A stretch of 64,000 nucleotides of DNA. Origin: Actinomycetes bacterium. Its GTDB lineage: Bacteria > Actinomycetota > Acidimicrobiia > Acidimicrobiales > Ilumatobacteraceae. Position 1 is the stretch's first letter. Each line of letters opens with the position of its first letter. The stretch is taken from NCBI GenBank assembly GCA_025359865.1, contig JANYDH010000103.1, forward strand, positions 29,952-93,951, read 5' to 3'. Made by a program: the position numbers and the translations under genes. Positions 56,565 through 64,000 of the stretch are shown here, one piece after another. A model generated the notes under the pieces. It did not search any database. It saw only the letters and a program-made list of their open reading frames with translations, and was not told the DNA's origin.

Positions 56565-57959
56565 ATGACACAAACTGCTCGGATCATCTCGCCGGTCGAC
56601 GGCTCGGTCTACGCAGAACGTGCGTTGGCCACCGATGCCCAGATCGAGTCGGCGATTACAGCCGCCACCGAGGTCCAGGGCACCTGGCGGCGAACATCCA
56701 TCGCCGAGCGGGCAGTGCTTTGTACCGCCGCTGTCGATGCCATGAACGCGATGGCCCCCGAGATCGTGCAAGAGCTTGCGTGGCAGATGGGCCGGCCGGT
56801 GCGATACGGCGCCGGTGAGCTACGCGGGTTCACCGAGCGAGCGCTGCACATGATCGCCATCGCCCCCGAAGCGCTCGCCCGTGTGGCGGCCCCCGCCAAG
56901 CCCGGGTTCGAACGGTTCATCCAGCGCGACCCACTTGGCCTGGTGTTCGTCATCGCTCCCTGGAACTACCCGTTCCTCACAGCCGTCAATTCGATCATCC
57001 CGGCGCTCATGGCCGGCAACGCCGTCCTGCTCAAGCACGCTACCCAAACCTTACTCGTGGGCGAACGGTTCCAGATGGCGTTCGATCAAGCCGGTCTGCC
57101 TGCTGGGCTGTTCTGCAACCTGGTGATGAGTCACGATCAGACCTCGGCACTGTTGGCATCCGGACAGGTCGATCAGGTGAACTTCACCGGTTCGGTCGCG
57201 GGCGGCCGCCAGATCGAGAACGCAGCGGCGGGCACGTTCACCGGCATTGGACTTGAACTCGGAGGCAAGGATCCCGCGTACGTCCGTGCCGACGCCAACC
57301 TGGCGTACGCAATCGAGAACATCGTCGATGGCGCGTTCTTCAACTCCGGACAGTCGTGCTGCGGTATCGAGCGGGTCTACGTGCATCGTTCGGTGTTCGA
57401 CGAGTTCGTTGCCGGCGCCGTGGCGCTCACCCAGCAGTACGTCCTCGGTAACCCGCTCGACGAGGCCACCACACTCGGCCCGATGGTGCGGGGTGCAGCA
57501 GCCGACGCGGTACGCAACCAGATCTCCGAGGCGGTCGCCGCCGGCGCCCGTCAACTGGTCGACCTGGCATCGTTTCCCCACGACACGGCGGGCTCGCCGT
57601 ATCTGGCGCCACAGATTCTGGTCGATGTAAACCATTACATGGATGTGATGTCACAGGAGAGCTTCGGTTCGGTCGTCGGCATCATGCCCGTTGATTCCGA
57701 CGAGCAGGCGATCGAACTGATGAACGACAGCCAATACGGTCTGTCTGCGTCGATCTGGACAGCCGACCTCGACGCGGCACGATCCATCGGCGAGCAGCTC
57801 GAGACCGGCACTGTCTACATGAATCGGGCCGACTATCTCGACCCGGCGCTCGCATGGACGGGCGTGAAAGACACCGGGCGCGGGGTCACCCTGTCGGCGC
57901 TCGGCTACGAGACCCTCACCCGCCCGAAGTCGTTCCACCTGCGCCACACCATCGGCTGA
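56565..57959 (+). CDS. Aldehyde dehydrogenase family protein
   Basis: A 464-residue NAD(P)-dependent aldehyde dehydrogenase from ATG 56565 (an in-frame GTG at 56493 is possible). Landmarks: VIAPWNYPFLTAVNSIIPAL with the oxyanion Asn, FTGSVAGGRQI, ELGGKDPAYV with the general base Glu, and the nucleophile in NSGQSCCGIERVYV. The C-terminal GVKDTGRGV is normal for the family. It is likely to act on a medium-size aldehyde such as a semialdehyde; the exact substrate is not readable. Divergent from the peroxiredoxin gene. Confidence 0.94.
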   Translation: MTQTARIISPVDGSVYAERALATDAQIESAITAATEVQGTWRRTSIAERAVLCTAAVDAMNAMAPEIVQELAWQMGRPVRYGAGELRGFTERALHMIAIAPEALARVAAPAKPGFERFIQRDPLGLVFVIAPWNYPFLTAVNSIIPALMAGNAVLLKHATQTLLVGERFQMAFDQAGLPAGLFCNLVMSHDQTSALLASGQVDQVNFTGSVAGGRQIENAAAGTFTGIGLELGGKDPAYVRADANLAYAIENIVDGAFFNSGQSCCGIERVYVHRSVFDEFVAGAVALTQQYVLGNPLDEATTLGPMVRGAAADAVRNQISEAVAAGARQLVDLASFPHDTAGSPYLAPQILVDVNHYMDVMSQESFGSVVGIMPVDSDEQAIELMNDSQYGLSASIWTADLDAARSIGEQLETGTVYMNRADYLDPALAWTGVKDTGRGVTLSALGYETLTRPKSFHLRHTIG

Positions 57960-57981
57960 CGTCGGGGTAACGTCACCAACA

Positions 57982-58371
57982 ATGACGAGCGTGATCATCC
58001 GGTATCCGGTCGAGGAACTGACGGGTGATCTGGCTGGCTCGCGAGAGCAAGACCGGCTGCGACTGGTCTTCGAGTTCGTCGACCGTTGGCGTGAAGCGGA
58101 TGATCTCCAGTGCGCTGGGCTGGTCGCCGGGCCACCATTGCCGACGAATAGTCGGCAGTGGGATTCGCTGGTCGCCGGGCTCGTCGAATACCTCGCGGCC
58201 CAGCGGGCGATCCCGACTCCAACCTGGGTCGACGAGCCGCACCGTTTCGTGGATGGCGCCTGGTGGGTCATCGATACCCCACTGTTTCGGGTATGGGCGC
58301 TCCATGACACTCCGGCGGCACTTTTGCGACACGGTGTGATGCTCAGCCGGGCAGATCTGGAACGGGTATGA
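57982..58371 (+). CDS. Hypothetical protein paired with an MNT-type nucleotidyltransferase
   Basis: A 129-residue predicted cytoplasmic protein starting MTSVIIRYPVEELTGDLAG. It is rich in Trp (RWREADDL, AAWWVIDTP-like segments) and predicted alpha/beta. Its stop overlaps the nucleotidyltransferase start (ATGA). In many genomes a small protein with a Trp-rich C-terminus precedes a DUF6036/AbiEii-like nucleotidyltransferase; by context it may be the antitoxin. I do not recognise a domain. Confidence 0.65.
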   Translation: MTSVIIRYPVEELTGDLAGSREQDRLRLVFEFVDRWREADDLQCAGLVAGPPLPTNSRQWDSLVAGLVEYLAAQRAIPTPTWVDEPHRFVDGAWWVIDTPLFRVWALHDTPAALLRHGVMLSRADLERV

Positions 58372-58925
58372 CCGGTCCACTGCTCGATCGAGCCCAAATC
58401 GAGCGCGCCTTCGATCTACTGTCAACACGACTCGCCCGCCGCAACGTCCACGCCGACCTGTACGTCATCGGTGGAGCGGCCATCGCTCTGGCGTGGGACG
58501 AACGCAGAACAACTCGCGACATTGACGAGATCTTTGATACCGACCGTCACCAGACTCTGCTCGAGGAGGTGTGGGCAGTAGCTGATGAGCTGCGTCTCCC
58601 TCGGTCGTGGCTCAATGAGCAAGCGTCCGCGTACACTCCTCGACGCCCCGATGTCGGGCAACGAACCGTGTGGGACAGTCCATCATTGCGAGTGGTTGCG
58701 GCAAATCCTGCGTTCGTACTGGCAATGAAGGTGCGCGCATGTAGGCCAAGCGATCTGGTCGACATCGTGCTGCTGCTCGATGTTCTGCGACTGTCGAGCG
58801 CCGATGCAGTCCTCGCGTTGCACGACCGCGTCTTCCCCGGCGACCGGTTACCCGACCACAAGCGAGCGGCCGTCGTGGAGATCCTGCGCGTGCGCTCCGA
58901 ACGAACAGAGGATGGCGCCCAGTAG
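58368..58925 (+). CDS. DUF6036/AbiEii-like nucleotidyltransferase
   Basis: A 185-residue minimal nucleotidyltransferase: YVIGGAAIALAWDERRTTRD followed by IDEIF gives the GG...RxTxDID pattern of this family. The second half is helical with AMKVRACRPSDLVDIVLLLD. Proteins of this type are the toxin of type IV-like or MNT systems, or phage-resistance enzymes; the upstream overlapping gene is the likely partner. Substrate unknown. Confidence 0.83.
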   Translation: MTGPLLDRAQIERAFDLLSTRLARRNVHADLYVIGGAAIALAWDERRTTRDIDEIFDTDRHQTLLEEVWAVADELRLPRSWLNEQASAYTPRRPDVGQRTVWDSPSLRVVAANPAFVLAMKVRACRPSDLVDIVLLLDVLRLSSADAVLALHDRVFPGDRLPDHKRAAVVEILRVRSERTEDGAQ

Positions 58926-58936
58926 CGCGATCTGTC

Positions 58937-60358
58937 TCAGCGACCGCTAGCAGCGACCGTGAACGGGGCTCCGCCGATGGGGCGGTTGACCACCATCCCG
59001 ATCGGGCGCGGCACCTCGCTGCTCGTCGGGGTGAGGTCGAGTCGTTGGGCGATGCGTGCCAGGATGAGGGTGAGTTCCATCTGCGCGAGTGCGAACCCGA
59101 TGCACATGTGCGGGCCTCGCCCGAACGGCACCCACGCCTGGTCGCTGATCACCTTCTGTTGCGGGGTGAGATCGACGAATCGGTCCGGGTCGAAGCGCAG
59201 CGGATCGGCCCATGCGCCAGGGTCGCGACCAGCGAGGTGCGGTGACCACACGATCAGGGTCCCCTTACGGATCGTGTAGTCGCCGAGTCGGACATCGGTT
59301 CCGGCGGCACGCGCCCCGACTAGTCCTGCCGGATGCAGTCGGAGTGACTCGTGCACAACCCGCTGGGTGAACTCGAGACGAGCGAGGGTTGCGTGGTCAG
59401 CTACGTCTGAGCAGCCATCGGGCTCGCCGAGCACGACGTCGGCCTCCGCTCGTATACGTGACCAGACGCCGGAGGCCAGCGTCGCACACCACAGCATCCA
59501 CGCGAGCGCTGCCGACGTGGTGTCGTACCCTGCGCCGATCAGAGTCTTGACCTGGTCACGGATCTCGGGGTCGGAGAGCGCCCCATCGATGACGATTGCC
59601 TCGAGGATGTCGAACGGGTCACCTGTGGGATGTGCTCGTCGCTTTGCGATCTCGGCGTCGATGATCTCGTCGACGGCGTGGCGATCGGAACGAACGCGAG
59701 AGCGGGCGGAGAACGGGATCGGGTGGGGAAGCTGCTTCACAGCTGCCGCCTCGATGAACTTCTGCATCCGCCCATACATCACGCCGATCTCGTCGGCTCG
59801 CGCAGCGAGGTCCTCGCCAAAAAACGCATGCAACGTGACGCCAAGGATCAGCCGCTGGATTACCGGTGACAGGTCGATCTCGGTCTCCCCTGTCTTGGCG
59901 GCACTGGTCTCGATTTCCCGGATGAGTTCTCCGATGGCCCGGTCGGCCCGGTCGACGATCATCGGGATCCACGTGTTCAATCGACGGCGGGTGAATGCGG
60001 ACTGAACCGAACCGCGTCGACGGTGATGGTCCGCGCCGTCCGACACGATCATCGATCTCCTGCCGACCACGAACCTGACGCCGACCATGTTGAACTTGTG
60101 ACTCCACCGAAAAGAATCGGCCGGCATTGCAAACATCGCGTGGAGCAGTTCGGGATCACCGATGACGGCGATTCGGGCGGGACCGAGGCGCAGTCCGCAA
60201 ATTGGTCCGTACGTCTCGCAGAGACCATCGAGCGCCGTTGCCGGGTCTTCGAACAGTTGGCGCACCCGGGACAGGTTCTCCAAGCCACGCGGCCCGGGGA
60301 GCGGCTGCGCCCGTGGGGGCAACGACGCTTCGGAAGGACCCGACTTCGCAGATGGCAT
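58937..60358 (-). CDS. Cytochrome P450 (third of four)
   Basis: A 473-residue P450, longer than the others and starting PLPGPRGLENL like the CYP4/CYP110/CYP102-type group. The I-helix is LIGAGYDTTSAAL, the ExxR HESLRLHP, and the heme loop FGRGPHMCIGFALAQME. The ATG at 60358 is one codon after a GTG. Such enzymes often oxidise fatty acids or terpenes. It is divergent from the fourth P450. Confidence 0.93.
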   Translation of the reverse strand: MPSAKSGPSEASLPPRAQPLPGPRGLENLSRVRQLFEDPATALDGLCETYGPICGLRLGPARIAVIGDPELLHAMFAMPADSFRWSHKFNMVGVRFVVGRRSMIVSDGADHHRRRGSVQSAFTRRRLNTWIPMIVDRADRAIGELIREIETSAAKTGETEIDLSPVIQRLILGVTLHAFFGEDLAARADEIGVMYGRMQKFIEAAAVKQLPHPIPFSARSRVRSDRHAVDEIIDAEIAKRRAHPTGDPFDILEAIVIDGALSDPEIRDQVKTLIGAGYDTTSAALAWMLWCATLASGVWSRIRAEADVVLGEPDGCSDVADHATLARLEFTQRVVHESLRLHPAGLVGARAAGTDVRLGDYTIRKGTLIVWSPHLAGRDPGAWADPLRFDPDRFVDLTPQQKVISDQAWVPFGRGPHMCIGFALAQMELTLILARIAQRLDLTPTSSEVPRPIGMVVNRPIGGAPFTVAASGR

Positions 60359-60456
60359 CACGCCCGAATCATCGCAGGAATCTGCTTCCTTGGGAAGCGG
60401 CCGTCGGCGCGAACGGCGGTGAAGTCAATGTCGCGGCCACATGCGACAATGAGGTG

Positions 60457-61704
60457 ATGAACGATGAAGATCCGAGTGGTCAGACTCCAGACTTCAAGGT
60501 GGAGTTCGATCGCGCCGGTACCCGCGCCGCCCAGCACCCCACTCGACCGGAGATCCAGCTGTTATCTCCTGATTTCTACGCCGAGTTTGATGAGCTCACC
60601 ACCTGGTTGCGGGCGGAGGCGCCAATGTACTGGGACGACAGCGTCGGCATCTGGGGGGCCGCCGCGCACGCCGACATCTCGCGGATGAGTCGCGACTGGC
60701 GCACGTTCTGCTCTGGCAAGGGTTCACGCCCGGAAAGTTCAGTACCTTCGATGATCAACTTCGATCCTCCCGAGCACACCCGCCGCCGACGTCTCGTCAG
60801 CGCCGGGTTCACCCGGCGCCGCGTCGTGGACCACGAACCGTACATTCGTGCCACAGTCACTCGGTTGATCGATGCAGTGATCGAACGCGGTGAGTGCGAC
60901 ATTGTTGCCGACCTCGCCACTCCACTGCCGATGTACATGATCGGCGAACTGATGGGTTTGCCGGCTGCCGACCACGATCGGTTGCTGCACTGGAGCGACC
61001 TGTTCGCAACCGGCGGTCAGGAAATCAGCGTGGAGGTCGAAACCGCTGTGCGCGAGTGGTGGGTATACATCGCGGACAAGATCGAGCAGCGCCGCGGAGG
61101 CACGGCCACTGACCTGGTGAGTCTCGTGGTCAACCCGGCCGATGGTGAGGAACCGTTGACCGATCTCGACCTCGTGTTCGAGACGATGCTCATCCTGGTG
61201 GGCGGCGATGAGACAACACGTCACGTCATCTCCGCCGGGGTGCTCGCATTGTTGCAGCATCCGGACCAGCTCACCGCGCTGCGCGCCGACATGAGCCTGT
61301 TGCCGAGCGCTATCGAAGAGATGCTCCGATGGGCGACACCTGTGCGCAACATGAACCGCACCGCGACCGCCGACGTCGATGTTCACGGCCAACGGGTGCG
61401 AGAAGGCGACCGGATCCTGTTGCTGTACCCCAGCGGGAACCGTGACGAATCGGTGTTCACCGATCCCTACCGGTTCGACATCACGCGCACTCCGAACGAT
61501 CACGTCGCGTTCGGTGCCTACGGCCGACATCATTGCCTCGGCGCTCCGCTCGCGCGTCTTGAGCTGCGGGTGCTGTTCGAGGAGTTACTCCGTCGCTTCG
61601 ACGACCTCGAACTGGCAACGGATCAGCCGCTGTCCCAGCGCCGCGGCAACTTCGTGCTCGGCCTCGACGAAGTGCCGGTGCGCTTCCGCCCAACATCATC
61701 CTGA
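60457..61704 (+). CDS. Cytochrome P450 (fourth of four)
   Basis: A 415-residue P450: the C-helix INFDPPEHTRRRRLVSAGF, the I-helix LVGGDETTRHVI, the K-helix EEMLRW and the heme loop FGAYGRHHCLGAPLARLELR. It resembles CYP125/CYP142/CYP268-like bacterial P450s that hydroxylate sterols, fatty acids or terpenoids, without certainty. The last ~40 residues around the heme loop are closely matched by a fragment at the right end of the window. The GTG at 60454 is an alternative start. Confidence 0.93.
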   Translation: MNDEDPSGQTPDFKVEFDRAGTRAAQHPTRPEIQLLSPDFYAEFDELTTWLRAEAPMYWDDSVGIWGAAAHADISRMSRDWRTFCSGKGSRPESSVPSMINFDPPEHTRRRRLVSAGFTRRRVVDHEPYIRATVTRLIDAVIERGECDIVADLATPLPMYMIGELMGLPAADHDRLLHWSDLFATGGQEISVEVETAVREWWVYIADKIEQRRGGTATDLVSLVVNPADGEEPLTDLDLVFETMLILVGGDETTRHVISAGVLALLQHPDQLTALRADMSLLPSAIEEMLRWATPVRNMNRTATADVDVHGQRVREGDRILLLYPSGNRDESVFTDPYRFDITRTPNDHVAFGAYGRHHCLGAPLARLELRVLFEELLRRFDDLELATDQPLSQRRGNFVLGLDEVPVRFRPTSS

Positions 61705-61829
61705 TACAGGAGCCTGAGACCCCACTCGTTCCGAGCGTGACAACGACAGGCGGCGGACCCGCGGCAAGGAACGCCACGACATCGTCTTTGCGCCATCGAG
61801 TGCAACACGATGCGGGACATCGTCGGCGC

Positions 61830-62771
61830 TCAGCGCTTCCGGTCGCCGAGAAAGGCGCTGGTGGTCATCGCAGCATGGTCTGGATCGTCCATCCACGGTG
61901 CATGACCGACCCCGGGCATAAGTTCAAGTTCGGCCTCGGGGAACTGTTCGACGAACCTGCGGGCGACCTCTGCGCCGCCGTTCGGGTCTTCTTCACCCCA
62001 GAGGAAGAAGATCGGCGTGTGGATGCCTGCCAGCATGCTCGCAGGCAGCACCGCCCGTTTGTTCAACCCGCTCAGCGGCCCCATCAGGCGAGGAGATGCC
62101 CCGATGTCGTTGCGCATCGTGTGCGTATCGCGCAACAACGAGACGTACCAGTCGAGGGACACTTGGTTGAACCGGCCGGATTCGAGGGCCTGGCCGAGGC
62201 CGATCTGACGGAGCATCATCTTCACCGCTCGCTCGTTGGGAGGCACCCGCGCCATCATCCAACCGAGCGGACGCGCGCTGCCAAACCGCATCACGAGCGG
62301 GACCTTGGCCATTGGTGCTCCGAAACTCCAACTAAACTCCACTATCCGATCGATCCGTTCGGGGTGTGCAGCTGCCGCGCGTAGCGCGAAGTAGCCACCG
62401 TATGACGTGGCGACGATGTGGGCGCCGGCGAGATCGAGTGCGTCAAGGACGTCTGGAATGAGTGAGTCGGCGTAGGCCTCGATTCCGGCGATGCCATCGG
62501 GCCTGACGGCCAGGCGATCGCTCAGGCCACAGCCGGGACGGTCCAGCATGATGCAGCGGAACCCGTGGAGCTTTGCCACCAGCGACGCCCAACTCGAGCC
62601 GGCATTCGATGCTCCATGGACGAAAAGCACGGCTGGCCCCTCACCTACCTCCTGCACCCTTACCGTGCACTTGGAGTGAGTGAGGTGCACGCGCTGTTCG
62701 GTCGGCCTTACATCAACCGATTCCCACAGCCTCCGTTCAGCCGCGCGATAGCTCACCTCGCTCGTTACCAC
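61830..62771 (-). CDS. Alpha/beta hydrolase
   Basis: A 313-residue cytoplasmic hydrolase. The oxyanion loop is LFVHGASNAGSSWASL, the nucleophile elbow ATSYGGYFAL (Ser in the SxGG pattern), the acid probably in FLWGEEDPNGG, and the His in GVGHAPWMDDP. The cap region is rich in Met/Arg (WMMARVPPNERAVKMMLRQI). Family members cleave esters, epoxides or C-C bonds; nothing narrows the substrate. It is convergent with the fourth P450. Confidence 0.9.
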   Translation of the reverse strand: MVTSEVSYRAAERRLWESVDVRPTEQRVHLTHSKCTVRVQEVGEGPAVLFVHGASNAGSSWASLVAKLHGFRCIMLDRPGCGLSDRLAVRPDGIAGIEAYADSLIPDVLDALDLAGAHIVATSYGGYFALRAAAAHPERIDRIVEFSWSFGAPMAKVPLVMRFGSARPLGWMMARVPPNERAVKMMLRQIGLGQALESGRFNQVSLDWYVSLLRDTHTMRNDIGASPRLMGPLSGLNKRAVLPASMLAGIHTPIFFLWGEEDPNGGAEVARRFVEQFPEAELELMPGVGHAPWMDDPDHAAMTTSAFLGDRKR

Positions 62772-62944
62772 TCAGCGCCCCTTCCGTACCGCGGCGATGC
62801 TACTCCTTGACAAGCGGGATGGGGAGGTACTGACACTGCGCCAAGGTGTGGCTAGCACTACCTCGGTGCTCGGGTTGGCACGGTTGCCTTGACGGCACTC
62901 CAGTGCGACGATGACGCGATGCCAAGGACGGCGATTCGGCGGCG

Positions 62945-63638
62945 ATGGAGAAAGCGATCCGCGCCGTTGCTGCTGCGGAAAACACAGGTGATCAGAAAGC
63001 GGCTGCAGCGCTGATGACCGATGCTGGCATCGCCGCCTTCTACCAGGGAACCACACGTGCCGATCTCGAGGCAGGCAGGTCGGAAGGATTCGGTGAGGAT
63101 CCGCCAACGATCCAGAAGGTGACTGTAGTCAAAGACGATGCCGACTCGGGTACGGTGACCGTCGTTGTCACTATCGGCACCGGGTACGCACTGCAGACGG
63201 TCCAAATCGCGATGGTGAAGCAGGGTGGAGCGTGGCTCGCCGATGGACTCACTTCGGTGGTGGCAAGACGATCGCTGGCCGGCCGTTGGCAAACGTGGAT
63301 GCCGTCGACTATGGGTACGTCGCGGATGGTGATCTCACACGTAGGGTCAGGCCTCGATCCAGTTCACCAACACCGGAAAAGAATCTCACGAACTGTTGTT
63401 GGTGCAGATTCCCCAAGGCATCGAGGCGAATGCCGCCAAGGACGCGATCTTGAAGATGGACCCCAACAAACTGTCCGACGGGTACATGCAAATCGACTTC
63501 CTCGGTTACGCAGAGCCAGGGTCCCCATCCACGGTGGTCAACTTTGCGAAGGCGCTACCAACCGGCCACTACGCCTTTGTGTGCTTCGTACCCTCGGCGG
63601 CGTCGAAGGTAGCCCGCCGCATCTCAGTCAGGGAATGA
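62945..63638 (+). pseudogene. NTF2-like plus cupredoxin-like protein, broken by two frameshifts
   Basis: Three reading frames in succession encode one protein. From ATG 62945: an NTF2/SnoaL-like part (AIRAVAAAENTGDQKAAAAL ... QIAMVKQGGAWLADGLTS). Near 63245 the continuation shifts frame to GGGKTIAGRPLANVDAVDYG and YVADGDLT. Near 63345 it shifts again to GQASIQFTNTGKESHELLLV and a cupredoxin-like end (STVVNFAKALPTGHYAFVCFVP), stopping at 63638. The pieces match a single secreted-type protein with a copper-fold tail as I remember such families. Two single-base indels (or assembly errors) would restore it. No signal peptide is present, so the N-terminus may also be lost. Confidence 0.65.
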
Positions 63639-63877
63639 TCCACGACTTCACGGTGATCTAGGTCTCGCTCGTTTGGCCTCACCGCGTCCGGTCTATCACG
63701 ATCGGATGCGGTGGCGCCGGGGTCAGCCGTTGCTCTGCCGACAAACGCTCAGTCCGCCGATCACTCCGTTGCGAAACGAGTCGATCTATTCGAACGCAGT
63801 GACGACGATGCTGGTCGCAGAAGCACGGCACGATCGCCGAAGGAATCCCGACTTCGAACAGCGTCGCGTTGAGGCCA

Positions 63878-64000
63878 TGCACCACCCCACCGATCGATAC
63901 CGGTTCGGCATCACGCGCATTCCGAATGATCACGTCGCGTTCGGTGCCTCTGGTCGAAATCATTGCCTCGGTGCTTCGCTGGCGCGTCTCGAGCTGCGGG
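63878..64000 (+). pseudogene. P450 heme-loop fragment (partial, runs off the right edge)
   Basis: The frame from ATG 63878 reads TDRYRFGITRIPNDHVAFGA followed by SGRNHCLGASLARLELR, closely matching the heme-binding part of the P450 at 60457-61704 at both protein and DNA level (about 61461-61575). No upstream P450 sequence (I-helix, ExxR) is present. It is a truncated duplicate; what follows beyond the window is unknown. Confidence 0.7.

Overview
The window is high-GC, gene-dense DNA with GTG and TTG starts alongside ATG and many ATGA-type gene overlaps. It encodes an NAD-dependent glutamate dehydrogenase of the large actinobacterial type, a WS/DGAT acyltransferase, several bacterial P450s, an iniBAC-like dynamin cluster and VapBC/HEPN modules. 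Together these point to an actinobacterium, most plausibly an Acidimicrobiia (Ilumatobacter-like) member. The lineage is an inference; there is no rRNA here.

Layout. 1-2.9 kb: the start of a class III cyclase-domain protein, a methyltransferase, a DUF5615 toxin-like gene cut by an in-frame TAA, and a vapBC pair. 2.96-5.06 kb: an integration scar bounded by a 39-bp direct repeat of the 3' part of tRNA-Glu, holding an integrase remnant, a lysozyme-like remnant and one hypothetical gene. 5.0-11.1 kb (minus): tRNA-Glu, tRNA-Gln, a YdcF-like protein, gltX and NAD-GDH. 11.2-12.2 kb: DUF2237 and hemolysin III genes. 12.3-17.9 kb (minus): an apparent operon of a PLP decarboxylase, a butyrobetaine/trimethyllysine-type dioxygenase and an APH kinase-M23-aminotransferase fusion. 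18-25 kb: an M20 peptidase, a CocE-like lipoprotein, an L,D-transpeptidase, a degenerate MNT/HEPN pair and WS/DGAT. 25.3-32.5 kb: nifJ with a DHODH-like partner, an ornithine-type decarboxylase and an acyl-CoA dehydrogenase. 32.6-39.6 kb: P450s, a Phd/VapC pair, an APH kinase, a PPOX protein, a CYTH protein and an ABC-F ATPase.

39.6-55.1 kb is the most unusual block: a LuxR regulator lacking its ATPase domain, a DnaK-TM-NHL fusion, two paralogous membrane proteins with a degenerate Hsp70-like start, a 1374-residue triple-repeat protein, and two dynamin-like GTPases. The repeat protein followed by a ~613 aa and a ~501 aa dynamin mirrors mycobacterial iniB-iniA-iniC. A 19-bp motif occurs three times in the promoter regions of the paralogs and the repeat gene.

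55.2-64 kb: a VIT1/CCC1 transporter coupled to a peroxiredoxin whose peroxidatic cysteine codon is UGA, followed by a SECIS-like hairpin (a probable selenoprotein). Then come an aldehyde dehydrogenase, an MNT toxin-antitoxin-like pair, two more P450s, an alpha/beta hydrolase, a frameshifted NTF2/cupredoxin pseudogene, and a fragment matching the heme-binding part of the P450 at 60.5 kb. Two families of long palindromes are dispersed across the window.
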